Shown one piece after another: positions 55,858-64,000 of a DNA stretch of 64,000 nt. Source of the DNA: Bradyrhizobium sp. Ec3.3 (lineage in GTDB: Bacteria; Pseudomonadota; Alphaproteobacteria; Rhizobiales; Xanthobacteraceae). A model generated the notes under the pieces. That model saw only the letters and a list, made by a program, of their open reading frames with translations. It ran no database searches and was not told the origin of the DNA. A program made the translations under genes and the position numbers. How positions within the stretch are numbered: position 1 is the stretch's first letter; each line of letters starts with the position of its first letter. The DNA lies in assembly GCF_000472925.1 (NCBI RefSeq), contig NZ_AXAS01000013.1:62001-126000 (forward strand), read 5' to 3'.

Positions 55858-57027
55858 ATGCGTGAAGCCGTCATCGTTTCCTATGCGCGCACGGGGCTGG
55901 CGAAGTCCGCTCGCGGCGGGTTCAACATCACCCCTCCGATGTCTCTCGCGGCCCACGCCATCCATCACGCGGTCGATCGCGCCGGCGTCGAGAAGGACTA
56001 TGTCGAGGATTGCTATCTCGGCAATTGCGCCCACGGTGCGCCGAATATCGGCCGTCAGTCCGCGCTTCTCGCCGGTCTGCCCAAGTCGACGGCCGGCGTA
56101 TCGGTGAACCGATTCTGCTCCTCGGGGCTCCAGACCATCGCGATGGCGGCCAACTCGATCCGCTCCGATGGCGCCGATTGCATCGTCGCCGGCGGTGTCG
56201 AGAGCATCTCGATTCCCGGCGGCGGCTCGCCGAAGGAATCGATCGATCCGGAACTGCTGAAGGTCGCGCCCGATATCTTCATGGCGATGATCGACACCGC
56301 CGATATCGTCGCCGAGCGCTACAAGCTCAGTCGCGAATATCAGGACGAGTTCTCGCTGGAATCGCAGCGGCGCATGGCGGCTGCCCAGCAGGCGAACAAG
56401 TTCAAGGACGAGATCGTCCCGATGAAGACCAGGATGAAGGTGGTCGACAAGCAGACCAAGGCCGAGTCGATCGTCGACTACGTCGTCGACCGCGACGAGT
56501 GCAACCGGCCGGAGACCACGATGGAAGGTCTCGCCAAGCTCGAGCCGGTCAAGGGGCCCGGCAAGTTCGTTACCGCCGGCAACGCCAGCCAGCTCTCCGA
56601 TGGCGCTGCTGCCGTCGTGCTGATGGAAGCCAAGGACGCGGAGAAGCGTGGCCTTCAGCCGCTGGGCCGCTTCGTCGCCTGGGCGACCGCCGGCTGCGAG
56701 CCGGACGAGATGGGCATCGGTCCGGTCTTCGCGATCCCGAAGCTGTTGAAGCGTACCGGCCTGAAGATCGACGACATCGATCTCTGGGAGCTCAACGAAG
56801 CCTTCGCCAGCCAGTGCCTGTATTGCCGCGACAAGCTCGGCATCGACCCCACCAAGTACAACGTCAACGGCGGCTCGATCGCGATCGGCCATCCCTTCGG
56901 CATGACCGGCGCGCGTCTCACCGGTCACCTCTTGCAGGAAGGTCACCGCCGCAAGGCGAAGTGGGGCGTGGTGACGATGTGCATCGGCGGCGGCCAGGGC
57001 GGCGCAGGCCTGTTCGAGATCTACTAG
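55858..57027 (+). CDS. acetyl-CoA C-acyltransferase (thiolase)
   Basis: 389 residues. Cleaves or condenses acyl-CoA chains. Cys87 in NRFCSSGLQT is the acylated nucleophile; GHPFGMTG has the catalytic His and MCIGGGQG the second Cys. The ATG at 55858 follows GGGAGA. It could act in fatty-acid oxidation or polymer metabolism; the context does not decide. Its stop abuts the stop of the convergent AraC gene with no gap. Confidence 0.9.
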   Translation: MREAVIVSYARTGLAKSARGGFNITPPMSLAAHAIHHAVDRAGVEKDYVEDCYLGNCAHGAPNIGRQSALLAGLPKSTAGVSVNRFCSSGLQTIAMAANSIRSDGADCIVAGGVESISIPGGGSPKESIDPELLKVAPDIFMAMIDTADIVAERYKLSREYQDEFSLESQRRMAAAQQANKFKDEIVPMKTRMKVVDKQTKAESIVDYVVDRDECNRPETTMEGLAKLEPVKGPGKFVTAGNASQLSDGAAAVVLMEAKDAEKRGLQPLGRFVAWATAGCEPDEMGIGPVFAIPKLLKRTGLKIDDIDLWELNEAFASQCLYCRDKLGIDPTKYNVNGGSIAIGHPFGMTGARLTGHLLQEGHRRKAKWGVVTMCIGGGQGGAGLFEIY

Positions 57028-58098
57028 CTAAGCCGACACCGCGGCACGCGACGACGAAGGCATGGCGCTCCCAAGCGCCATGCCTTTTTCCTGCGCCATC
57101 GCTGGCCGCTTGCCCTTGCGCCAGTCGGTGATGGTGCAGCCGAAGTGATGACGGAACCAGCGCGCCATGGCGCTTTGCGCGGAAAAGCCGAGCTGCTCGG
57201 CGATCGCCGAGAGCGGCCGGCCGGGTTCTTCGATCAGCCGGGTCACGAGCTCGACGCGCTGTGCGTCGAGGATCTCGGAAAAAGTGGTGCCGCATTCGGC
57301 AAGGTGCCGATGGATGGTGCGGCGGGTGCAGGCCAGATGCTCGGCCACGCGCTCGACCGTGCACTCGCCGCCTGGGAGCAGCGAGTGCACGACTTCGTCG
57401 ACCTTCTCGTCCCAGCTCGCAGGCCGTGTATCGAGAGCCTCGATACGCTTGCGCAGATAGCTCGCGACCAGGGGATGCGCGCTCGGGATCCGGCGATCCA
57501 TGTCATGGGCTGACAGCAGAAGCGCGTTGCTCGCGGCGCTGAAGGTCACCGGGCAGCCGAAGAACTCGCGATAGCGCTTGCGGTCGCGGGGCGGCGGATA
57601 GTGAAGGTGAACCTCCTGCGGCCGCCAGTCGCTGCCGAACAGCGAGTGGATGATGCGGTGGATGCTGCCGAGCGCCATGTCGATGGACTGGCGCGGCGCA
57701 CGTGGGCGCCGTCCACGCAGATGCATCGTGATGGTCACGATCTTCTTGTCGCGCGTGACGTCGAGCCGCATGCCCTCGTGATGGATATGGATGAAGCGCG
57801 ACAGCGCCGCGATCGCATCGCCAATGGTGGCCTGCTCGCGAACGATCAGTCCGACCGGCCCGAGATTAGTCAGGCCGCCGAGCTCGGCGAGGCGCAAGCC
57901 GAAATCTTCGGCACCTGAAGCTTCTGCCGAGATTTCGAGCAGGCGGCGAAGACCGGCGACGGCGATACGAATGTCGGGCTTTTCAAGGCAGGTCAGCGGA
58001 AGCCTGACCTTGCGCATCATCTGCTTCGGATCGAGCCCGACCGACCGGGCGACCTCCGGATAGTAGGCAAGGCCTGCGCTGCGAATGAGATCGGTCAT
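57028..58098 (-). CDS. AraC family regulator (arabinose-binding-domain type)
   Basis: 356 residues. N-terminal helical and ligand-binding region (SAGLAYYPEVARSVGLDPKQ, GLTNLGPVGLIVREQATIGD) followed by a C-terminal double HTH (CTVERVAEHLACTRRTIHRH, RPLSAIAEQLGFSAQSAMAR, WFRHHFGCTITDWRKG). The ATG at 58098, 8 bases after AGGAG, is chosen; a TTG at 58158 is weaker. The last coding bases contain the convergent thiolase gene's terminator. It may regulate the thiolase (inference). Confidence 0.9.
   Translation of the reverse strand: MTDLIRSAGLAYYPEVARSVGLDPKQMMRKVRLPLTCLEKPDIRIAVAGLRRLLEISAEASGAEDFGLRLAELGGLTNLGPVGLIVREQATIGDAIAALSRFIHIHHEGMRLDVTRDKKIVTITMHLRGRRPRAPRQSIDMALGSIHRIIHSLFGSDWRPQEVHLHYPPPRDRKRYREFFGCPVTFSAASNALLLSAHDMDRRIPSAHPLVASYLRKRIEALDTRPASWDEKVDEVVHSLLPGGECTVERVAEHLACTRRTIHRHLAECGTTFSEILDAQRVELVTRLIEEPGRPLSAIAEQLGFSAQSAMARWFRHHFGCTITDWRKGKRPAMAQEKGMALGSAMPSSSRAAVSA
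57057..57089 (+). terminator. thiolase terminator inside the AraC coding end
   Basis: AAGGCATGGCGCT and AGCGCCATGCCTT form a 13-bp perfect stem with a 4-base loop, followed by TTT; the stem includes two Ts of a TTTTT run. It lies 30 bases past the thiolase stop, in codons for the AraC tail EKGMALGSAMPSS. Confidence 0.9.
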
Positions 58099-58301
58099 GC
58101 GAACCGCTCCTGCCAGCCATTCCTGCAGTTGTCCCGAAATGTAAAATTTCTGTCCCAATCAGTCAAATCCCGGAACCGGGCTGAACATACATATCGAAAA
58201 CCGAAGCACCGGCGCGGATGCCGGTTCACGACGGCGCGGCAGGGCGATGCAGCCCCGACGCCGTCTCGGCCCATTTGACCAAGACATTGCTGAGCAGGAT
58301 G

Positions 58302-58931
58302 ATGCCGGGAAACACGCTTTCCAAGGGTGAGGTATTCGTCATCGATACTGACGCGTCCTCCCGCGAACAACTTTCTATGGCGCTCGAGCAGAAGGCCTAT
58401 GAGGTCATCTGCTTCGCCGATGGTGCGTCTCTCTTGTCGGAGGCGAAGGTGCGCATGCCGGCCTGTGTCCTGCTCGAGATGCAGGCGCCGGATCAATCCG
58501 GCTTCGACGTGCTGAAGCGGCTGCGCGAGGAAAATTGCATGGCGCCGATCGTGGTGACGTCGGCTAATGGCAGCATTGCCATGGCGGTCGATGCCATCAA
58601 GTGCGGTGCGTCCGATTTCATCGAGAAGCCGTTCCAGAGCCATGAGATTGTCGACCGGATCGACGCCGCGATCGACGAATTCGCTCAGCCGGATTCGAAC
58701 CGGCGGCGCTGGCTCGCCGGTTGCGAGCCACTCACTGGGCGCGAAGGCGAGGTCCTGGAGCACCTCGCGGCCGGCTACACCAATAAGGAGATCGCCCGGG
58801 TGATGCGCCTGAGCGCGCGGACGGTTGAAGGCTACCGCGCGAGCATCCTGAAAAAGGCCGGCGCGAAGAACGTCACGGATATGCTTCGCCGCATTTACGG
58901 CCAGGGTGAATCAAGGCTGAACCAAGGCTGA
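58302..58931 (+). CDS. FixJ-type response regulator with Asp-to-Glu receiver
   Basis: 209 residues. Receiver: VFVIDTDASS, then CVLLEMQAPDQSGFDVL, where Glu59 stands at the usual phospho-Asp; VVTSANGSIAMAVDAIKCGA and the conserved Lys109 in FIEKPF follow. The C-terminal LuxR/FixJ helix-turn-helix is intact (LTGREGEVLEHLAAGYTNKE, IARVMRLSARTVEGYRASIL). Glu at this site often mimics the phosphorylated state, so the protein may bind DNA constantly. ATG at 58302 or 58299 are both possible. No sensor kinase is adjacent. Confidence 0.87.
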   Translation: MPGNTLSKGEVFVIDTDASSREQLSMALEQKAYEVICFADGASLLSEAKVRMPACVLLEMQAPDQSGFDVLKRLREENCMAPIVVTSANGSIAMAVDAIKCGASDFIEKPFQSHEIVDRIDAAIDEFAQPDSNRRRWLAGCEPLTGREGEVLEHLAAGYTNKEIARVMRLSARTVEGYRASILKKAGAKNVTDMLRRIYGQGESRLNQG

Positions 58932-59101
58932 AGCGACGGCGCGGCCAGATGACGCGTTCCGCGGTCACCGGGCCGCCGCGCTGCCGCCGCACGGAAACCC
59001 CAATCGAACCGGTTCCTTCCCTGCCGCGTCTCACCACTTTGGCGAGGCGTTTATCGCCGCATCCGGCTGGCGGTGCGGCGCCATTGGCAGGAGGGAAATT
59101 C

Positions 59102-60790
59102 ATGCGGACTATCGCGAAGAGTCTGGCGACGACGAGTCTGGTCCTGGTCACGGCGGCGATTGCGCTGCCGTCATGGGCGGCCGATCTGGATGCGACGTCG
59201 GCCATCGACGCCGTCACGGTCTATCCGGATGGCGCGAGCGTCACCCGCGTCATCACGCTGGACCTGCCGTCGGGTGACTCGACGCTGGTCGCAAAAGATT
59301 TTCCGCTCGGCCTCGACACCTCCTCCTTGCGGGTTGAGGGCGAGGCGGGTGCAAAGCTCACCATCGGCACCATCGACGCGCGGCCACCGCGCCAAGCGGC
59401 TCGCGTCAATCTGCCGGAGCTTGACAAGCGCATCGAGACCTTGAAGGACCAGCGCGCGGATTTGCAGGGCGCGATCGAGGCCGCCAACGCCCGGCGCAAG
59501 TTTGCCGAACGCTTTGCCGAGGCGTCCCCGGCCGGTATCGGCGAGAAGGGCGAGGCCCGGCCGGTTGCCGAGTGGCGCGCGGCCTTCTCTGCGGTAGCCG
59601 AGGAGATCGCCTCCGCCGACACCGCGATCCGCGATGCCATGCGAAAGCAGCGCGAGATCGATCGCCAGATCGCCCAGCTCGAAGCCGATCGCGCGGCCAA
59701 GCCGCCGAGCAAGCTGGAGGTGCGCGTCGACGTGGCCTCTGCGGCCGCGACCAAAGCGACGCTGCGGGTGACCTACAATGTGCGCAATGCGCGCTGGGCG
59801 CCGCTTTACGATGCCCGCCTCGACACCGGCACCCGGGATCACAAGCCGCAGCTCGAACTGGTGCGTCGCGCGGAAATCACACAGTCGACCGGCGAGGACT
59901 GGTCGAATGTCAGCCTCGGCGTCTCCACCGTTCGTGTCAGTCGCGGCGGCAGTGCGCCGGAGCTGAATTCGCTGGTCGTCCGCTATCCTCAGCCTGCGAA
60001 GCCGCTGGCGCTGGGGACGTCCGCGGATTTTTCGCGGTCCGCGTCCACGACCGCCTTCCAAGATAAATTGGAACAGCCTGCGCCAATGTCCAAAGTCGCT
60101 GAGCCGCTCGAACCGCGCCAGCGCGCCGAAGAGCAGCAGGCCAATGCCGAGATCGGCGATTTCCAGGCCGTCTATCAGATCGCAGGCCGCGTCAGCTTAG
60201 GGGCCAATGAAGGCGCCAAGAGCCTGCTGATCTCCAGCATGACGGTGACGCCGGACCTCGCGATCCGGGCCGCGCCGGTGGTGGATCCGACCGCCTATCT
60301 AGAAGCCTCGTTCAAGCTCTCCGACGACACCAACCTCTTGCCCGGCAAGGTCGCGATCTTCCGCGACGGCGTGTTCGTCGGCCGCAGCAAGTTCTCCACC
60401 GCCGCGCGGACTGAGGCGATCCGCCTCGGCTTCGGCGCCGACGACAAGATCAAGATCGAGCGTTCGGTGATCCGGCAGAACGAGGGCACGGCGGGCGTGA
60501 TCTCTTCGTCAAAGACTGATACGCGCTCGTTCCGGACCACGGTACGCAATGGTCACGATTTCCCGATCCGGATCGCGATCGAGGATCAGCTTCCGATCAG
60601 CGAGAACGAGGACATCGCGGTCGAGATGCTGTCCGCGACCACGCCGCCCACGTCGACCAACCTGCGCGACAAGCGCGGCGTGCTGGAATGGGCGTTCGAC
60701 GCCAAGCCCGGCGAAGTCAAGGAGATCAAGTTCGGCTGGCGCGTACGCTGGCCCAAGGACAAGGGCATCGTCATGACGCCGGCGGGCTGA
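59102..60790 (+). CDS. MuiA-type protein (DUF4140/DUF4139), exported
   Basis: 562 residues from the ATG at 59102, after AGGAGGG. Signal peptide (MRTIAKSLATTSLVLVTAAI) ending SWAAD, then the DUF4140 N-terminal domain (AIDAVTVYPDGASVTRVITL), a coiled-coil region (about 115-210), and DUF4139 (TLRVTYNVRNARWAPLYDAR, ITQSTGEDWSNVSLGVSTVR, KPGEVKEIKFGWRVRWP). Family members were called mucoidy inhibitor A; the biochemical role is unknown. Downstream is a convergent transporter gene. Confidence 0.9.
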   Translation: MRTIAKSLATTSLVLVTAAIALPSWAADLDATSAIDAVTVYPDGASVTRVITLDLPSGDSTLVAKDFPLGLDTSSLRVEGEAGAKLTIGTIDARPPRQAARVNLPELDKRIETLKDQRADLQGAIEAANARRKFAERFAEASPAGIGEKGEARPVAEWRAAFSAVAEEIASADTAIRDAMRKQREIDRQIAQLEADRAAKPPSKLEVRVDVASAAATKATLRVTYNVRNARWAPLYDARLDTGTRDHKPQLELVRRAEITQSTGEDWSNVSLGVSTVRVSRGGSAPELNSLVVRYPQPAKPLALGTSADFSRSASTTAFQDKLEQPAPMSKVAEPLEPRQRAEEQQANAEIGDFQAVYQIAGRVSLGANEGAKSLLISSMTVTPDLAIRAAPVVDPTAYLEASFKLSDDTNLLPGKVAIFRDGVFVGRSKFSTAARTEAIRLGFGADDKIKIERSVIRQNEGTAGVISSSKTDTRSFRTTVRNGHDFPIRIAIEDQLPISENEDIAVEMLSATTPPTSTNLRDKRGVLEWAFDAKPGEVKEIKFGWRVRWPKDKGIVMTPAG

Positions 60791-60801
60791 GCTGGCTCGC
60801 T

Positions 60802-60827
60802 GCGTGCCCCGCGAAGGCGGGGCACGC
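60802..60827. terminator. hairpin between convergent genes
   Basis: GCGTGCCCCGC GAAG GCGGGGCACGC, perfect 11-bp arms; short relative of family E. It could terminate both the DUF4139 gene and the ABC operon. Confidence 0.7.
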
Positions 60828-60833
60828 GTCTTG

Positions 60834-61730
60834 CTACTCCTTGACCGCGCCGGTCAGCGAGGAGACGTAGTAATCCACAAATAGCGAGTAGAAGATCGCG
60901 ACCGGCAGCGAGCCGAGCAGCGAGCCCGCCATCAGCGCTCCCCATTGATAGACGTCGCCGGTGACGAGCTCGGTCAGGATCGCGACCGGCACCGTCTTGT
61001 TGGCGCCGCTCTGGATAAACGCGAGCGCATAGATGAACTCGTTCCAGGACAGCGTGAAGGAGAAGATGCCGGCCGAGATCAGGCCCGGCACGGCGAGCGG
61101 CAGCGTGATCCGCCGCAGGATCTGCAGCCGCGTCGCGCCGTCGACCAGCGCGCATTCCTCGAGCTCATAGGGGATCGACTTGAAATAGCCGATCAGGAGC
61201 CAGGTGCAGAACGGGACCAGGAAGGTCGGATAGACCAGGATCAGCGCCAGCGGGCTGTCGAACAGGCCGAACTGCACCACCACGGTCGCGAGCGGAATGA
61301 ACAGGATCGACGGTGGCACCAGATAGGCGAGATAGATGCCGAGGCCGACATAGGGGCTGCCGCGGAAGCGCAGGCGTTCGATTGCATAGGCCGCCAGCGT
61401 GCTCGCGAACAGCGACAGCGTGGTCGCGCCGATCGCGACGAACATCGTCGTCTTCAGCCAGCGCGGATACGCCGTGTCGATCAGGAGGTGCTTGATGTGC
61501 GCCAGCGTCGGTGAGGTGATCCAGAACGGATTGTGCGCCTTGTAGTTCAACAGCTCGGCGTTCGGCTTGAACGCCGTGACCGCCATCCAGTAGAACGGAA
61601 ACAGCAGGATCAGCACGAAGCAGCTGAGCGGCAGATAGATCATCATCACCCGCCGCGCGCGGGAATCCCAGGCCATGGTGTCGGGCGCTGCGTTGGCAAC
61701 GGCGGCAGGTTGGGCGACAGCGTCAGTCAT
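60834..61730 (-). CDS. carbohydrate ABC transporter permease, MalG-like
   Basis: 298 residues, six membrane helices. EAA-loop motif ECALVDGATRLQILRRITLP contacts the ATPase. MTDAVAQPAAVANAAPDTMA begins it at 61730, overlapping the upstream permease gene by 8 bases. Acts as a channel half with its partner. The sugar or polyol is unknown; no ATPase lies in the window. Confidence 0.92.
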   Translation of the reverse strand: MTDAVAQPAAVANAAPDTMAWDSRARRVMMIYLPLSCFVLILLFPFYWMAVTAFKPNAELLNYKAHNPFWITSPTLAHIKHLLIDTAYPRWLKTTMFVAIGATTLSLFASTLAAYAIERLRFRGSPYVGLGIYLAYLVPPSILFIPLATVVVQFGLFDSPLALILVYPTFLVPFCTWLLIGYFKSIPYELEECALVDGATRLQILRRITLPLAVPGLISAGIFSFTLSWNEFIYALAFIQSGANKTVPVAILTELVTGDVYQWGALMAGSLLGSLPVAIFYSLFVDYYVSSLTGAVKE

Positions 61731-62679
61731 TGGCTTCTCCCTGCTGCCATTTGCGCCGCGCCAGGCCAAAATAGGAAAACAGCGTCGCGAACACCAGGAA
61801 CGGGATCATCGAAACCGCGATCGCCGCGCCTTCGCCGAGCTCGCCGCCGGCGATACCGCGCTGGAAAGCCAGCGTCGCAAGCAGATGCGTCGAGTTCACG
61901 GGGCCGCCGCGGGTGATGGCATAGACGAGCTGGAAATCGGTGAAGGTGAAGATGATCGAGAAGGTCATGACGATGGCGAGGATCGGCATCATCATCGGGA
62001 AGGTGATGTAGCGGAAGCGCTGCCAGGCGCTGGCGCCGTCGAGCATCGCGGCCTCATAGAGCGAGGGCGAGATGGTCTGGAGGCCCGCAAGCAGCGAGAT
62101 CGCGACGAAGGGAATGCCGCGCCAGATGTTCGCCGCGATCAGCGAGAACCGCGCCGGCCAGGGTGTGCCGAGGAAATCGATGTTGGTGGTGCGCCAATGC
62201 AGTACGTCGACGAGGAGATAGGAGATGATCGAGAATTGCGGATCGTAGATCCACCAGAATGCCAGCGCCGAGAGCACCGTCGGGACGATCCATGGCAACA
62301 GCACGATCGCGCGCAGCAGGCTCTTGAACGGGAAGTGGTTGTTAAGCAGCAGCGCCAGCCAGAAGCCCAGCGCGAACTTTCCGAACGTCGCGACGGCCGT
62401 GTAGAAGATGCTGTAGAACACGGCGCCCCACCACAGGGGATCGGTGAGCAGATACTGGAAGTTCTCGAGCCCGACGAAGATGCCGCGCCGGCCGATCGTC
62501 GTATCGGTGAAGGCGAGCCAGATGCCCAGGCCCAGCGGATAGGTGAGGAAGACCGCCAGCAGGCCGATCGCGGGTGCAAGGCACATCACGATCAGGAACG
62601 GCCTGTAGTCGAACAGGCGCACGAGCCATGATTGCTGCCGCTGGGCGAGCGCGGGGGAGGGCAGTGTGGTCACGGACAT
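61723..62679 (-). CDS. carbohydrate ABC transporter permease, MalF-like
   Basis: 318 residues, six or more helices: LIVMCLAPAIGLLAVFLTYP, AVATFGKFALGFWLALLLNN, RAIVLLPWIVPTVLSALAFW. EAA loop EAAMLDGASAWQRFRYITFP. Partner of the MalG-like permease downstream; the solute-binding protein gene lies upstream across a family D repeat. Confidence 0.92.
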   Translation of the reverse strand: MSVTTLPSPALAQRQQSWLVRLFDYRPFLIVMCLAPAIGLLAVFLTYPLGLGIWLAFTDTTIGRRGIFVGLENFQYLLTDPLWWGAVFYSIFYTAVATFGKFALGFWLALLLNNHFPFKSLLRAIVLLPWIVPTVLSALAFWWIYDPQFSIISYLLVDVLHWRTTNIDFLGTPWPARFSLIAANIWRGIPFVAISLLAGLQTISPSLYEAAMLDGASAWQRFRYITFPMMMPILAIVMTFSIIFTFTDFQLVYAITRGGPVNSTHLLATLAFQRGIAGGELGEGAAIAVSMIPFLVFATLFSYFGLARRKWQQGEAND

Positions 62680-62714
62680 CGGCTGGCTGTCCTATCTCGA
62701 ACTGTCACCACACC

Positions 62715-62798
62715 GTCATTGCGAGCGAAGCGAAGCAATCCAGTCTGGCTCCGCGGATACAGTCTGGATTGCTTCGTGGCTTCGCTCCTCGCAATGAC
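62715..62798. repeat. family D palindromic repeat (copy 2)
   Basis: Ends GTCATTGCGAGCGAAGCGAA and GGCTTCGCTCCTCGCAATGAC-type arms with inner AATCCAGTCT / AGTCTGGATT. It lies between the binding-protein gene and the permease genes, so it would sit in the operon's mRNA. Confidence 0.85.
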
Positions 62799-62806
62799 AG
62801 TACTTG

Positions 62807-64000
62807 CTACCTGCGGAAATATCGCTTCGCCCGGCGCTCGGCTTCCGCGGCCGCCTGCTCCGGCGTTGCGGCATCGGTCGCGACCGAGGCGAACATCTGC
62901 ACCAGCACGTAATCGGCACGGATGGCGCCGGTCGCAGTCGAGATCGGGCCCTGGTAACCGTCCCAGTAGCGGTTCGACATCGTGTCCTTGAAGATGCGGA
63001 GCTTCGGATCGCCCGACCACACTGCGGACTCCGCGTAATTGGCGAGCGGCTGCGCCCAGTAGCCGCTGTTGGCGATCAGCCAGGGATCGTACTGCTCCTT
63101 CTCCATCATGAATTGTAGGAACGCCTTCGCCGCATTCGGATAGGGGCTGTGTTTGAACACCATCGCGTTCAGCGTCAGGCCGCCCATGGGCGATGACTTG
63201 GCGACCCCCTTCGGCAAGAACTGATGTTCCGTGTCCTCGGCGATCTTCGCGGTCGCCGTGTCGTTCTTCAGCGAGAAGTACAGTGAAATGCCGTTCGCCG
63301 TCAGCGAGATTTCCTCGGACGAATAGGCGCGGTTGTTGCTGACGTCGTTCCAAGACGTCGTGCCAGCAATGAACATCGGATAGAGCTGCTTCACATATTT
63401 CAGCGCTTCCACGGTCTCCTTGCTGTTGATCGTGAGATTGCCGTCGACGTCGAGCAGCGATCCACCAAACGACCACAGCATCCAGCTCGCGAAACCGTTG
63501 CCGTCGCCTACGGCATTGCCGAGCGCGAACCCCGCCGGCTTTCCCGCCTTCTGGAGTTTCTGGCAGAGATCGAGGAAGCCGGCGTGATCGTCCGGCACCT
63601 TGTCGAAGCCGGCGGCCTGGATGATCGACTTGCGATAGACCAGGGGGCCGCCGGTCGCGCCGAACGGCAGGCCGATCCAGTTGTTGCTCTTGGCGCGCTT
63701 GCCGTATTTCTCCGCCAGGAACAGCCAGCCGCCATAGCGCTTGCCGAGATATTCGGCGACGTCCGACAGCTCGATGAGCTTGTCGACATAGATGTGCGGA
63801 GCATCGGAAAAGCCGATGATGATGTCGGGACCGGCGCCGGAATTCGCGGTCACCGCGGTCTGCTGGTTGATGTCCTCCCAGCCGACGAAATCCACTTTCA
63901 CCTCGATGCCGGTCTTGTCGGTGAAGCGCTTTGCATTGGACCGGAACACATCCTCGTCCGGCTGGACGAAGCGCACCGGCCGCAGCATGCGCAAGCTTGC
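62807..64000 (-). CDS. ABC transporter solute-binding protein (5' end beyond window)
   Basis: 397 codons visible from the edge; the frame is open through 64000 and reads ASLRMLRPVRFVQPDEDVFR, so the ATG at 63988 is probably internal and the signal peptide lies outside. It is a class of extracellular sugar-binding protein (family 1): GWEDINQQTAVTANSGAGPD, GWLFLAEKYGKRAKSNNWIG, FMMEKEQYDPWLIANSGYWA. It delivers substrate to the downstream permeases. Confidence 0.9.
   Translation of the reverse strand, partial: ASLRMLRPVRFVQPDEDVFRSNAKRFTDKTGIEVKVDFVGWEDINQQTAVTANSGAGPDIIIGFSDAPHIYVDKLIELSDVAEYLGKRYGGWLFLAEKYGKRAKSNNWIGLPFGATGGPLVYRKSIIQAAGFDKVPDDHAGFLDLCQKLQKAGKPAGFALGNAVGDGNGFASWMLWSFGGSLLDVDGNLTINSKETVEALKYVKQLYPMFIAGTTSWNDVSNNRAYSSEEISLTANGISLYFSLKNDTATAKIAEDTEHQFLPKGVAKSSPMGGLTLNAMVFKHSPYPNAAKAFLQFMMEKEQYDPWLIANSGYWAQPLANYAESAVWSGDPKLRIFKDTMSNRYWDGYQGPISTATGAIRADYVLVQMFASVATDAATPEQAAAEAERRAKRYFRR

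Noticed and set aside
58685..58705. GGATTCGAACCGG, resembling a tRNA T-loop
   Set aside because: It lies inside the response regulator frame and no cloverleaf can be built around it.

Overview
This window is a high-GC chromosomal stretch that reads like an alphaproteobacterium of the Bradyrhizobium group. The evidence is gene content and protein flavour: long UvrB with N- and C-terminal extensions, short-type SerC next to SerA, alphaproteobacterial AatA, RopB/Omp25-like porin-type proteins, an L25 with an Ala/Pro tail, and several families of intergenic palindromes. No rRNA, tRNA, CRISPR array, prophage or insertion sequence was found. The content is mostly housekeeping and conserved-hypothetical; the accessory signal lies in repeats and in small or odd proteins.

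Layout. 1-1927: a metallopeptidase gene overlapping an ATP-grasp ligase gene that runs off the left edge. 2143-7580 (minus): prs, a lipoprotein, then dienelactone hydrolase - lgt - MidA-like - pgeF. 7754-12342 (plus, except a small DUF4282 membrane protein): ubiK-like, rplY, pth, ychF, two coupled MaoC hydratases. 12537-18218: mostly small or secreted proteins of unknown role, two NTF2-like proteins and a divergent papain-fold protein. 18503-23003 (minus): uvrB, two small proteins, a LysR regulator. 23304-26141: TauE/SafE exporter, a secreted protein, a LigE-like GST. 26154-27562: a coupled pair of membrane-anchored unknowns and a CWC protein. 27664-31323: DUF1800/DUF1501, a DUF559 nuclease gene bracketed by palindromes, and an IsdG-type heme monooxygenase. 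31472-35392 (minus): aldo/keto reductase, GNAT, PAS membrane protein, two tiny membrane proteins, GST. 35940-44593 (plus): aatA, DUF992, an EF-G paralogue, aroE-type dehydrogenase, two tandem exported paralogues, L,D-transpeptidase. 44621-55605: lldD-type enzyme, a small FPASDP protein, glmM, an Fsr-like MFS exporter, two outer-membrane proteins, GST, GNAT, serC and serA. 55858-60790: thiolase, AraC regulator, an atypical response regulator, DUF4139 protein. 60834-64000 (minus): a sugar-type ABC importer without a visible ATPase, cut by the right edge.

Main observations. (i) The DUF559 nuclease gene sits exactly where the spacer lies in REPIN-like inverted pairs of the local CCTCTCCCC palindrome, and its stop codon lies in the loop of the right-hand palindrome, suggesting a nuclease travelling with, or mobilising, this repeat family. 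(ii) A FixJ-type regulator has Glu where the phospho-acceptor Asp belongs. (iii) An EF-G paralogue has Ser in place of the catalytic His of DxPGH. (iv) A thiolase terminator with a perfect 13-bp stem lies inside the 3' end of the convergent AraC gene. (v) A papain-like protein appears to lack the active-site Asn. (vi) The metallopeptidase/ATP-grasp pair may be a peptide-modifying cassette.
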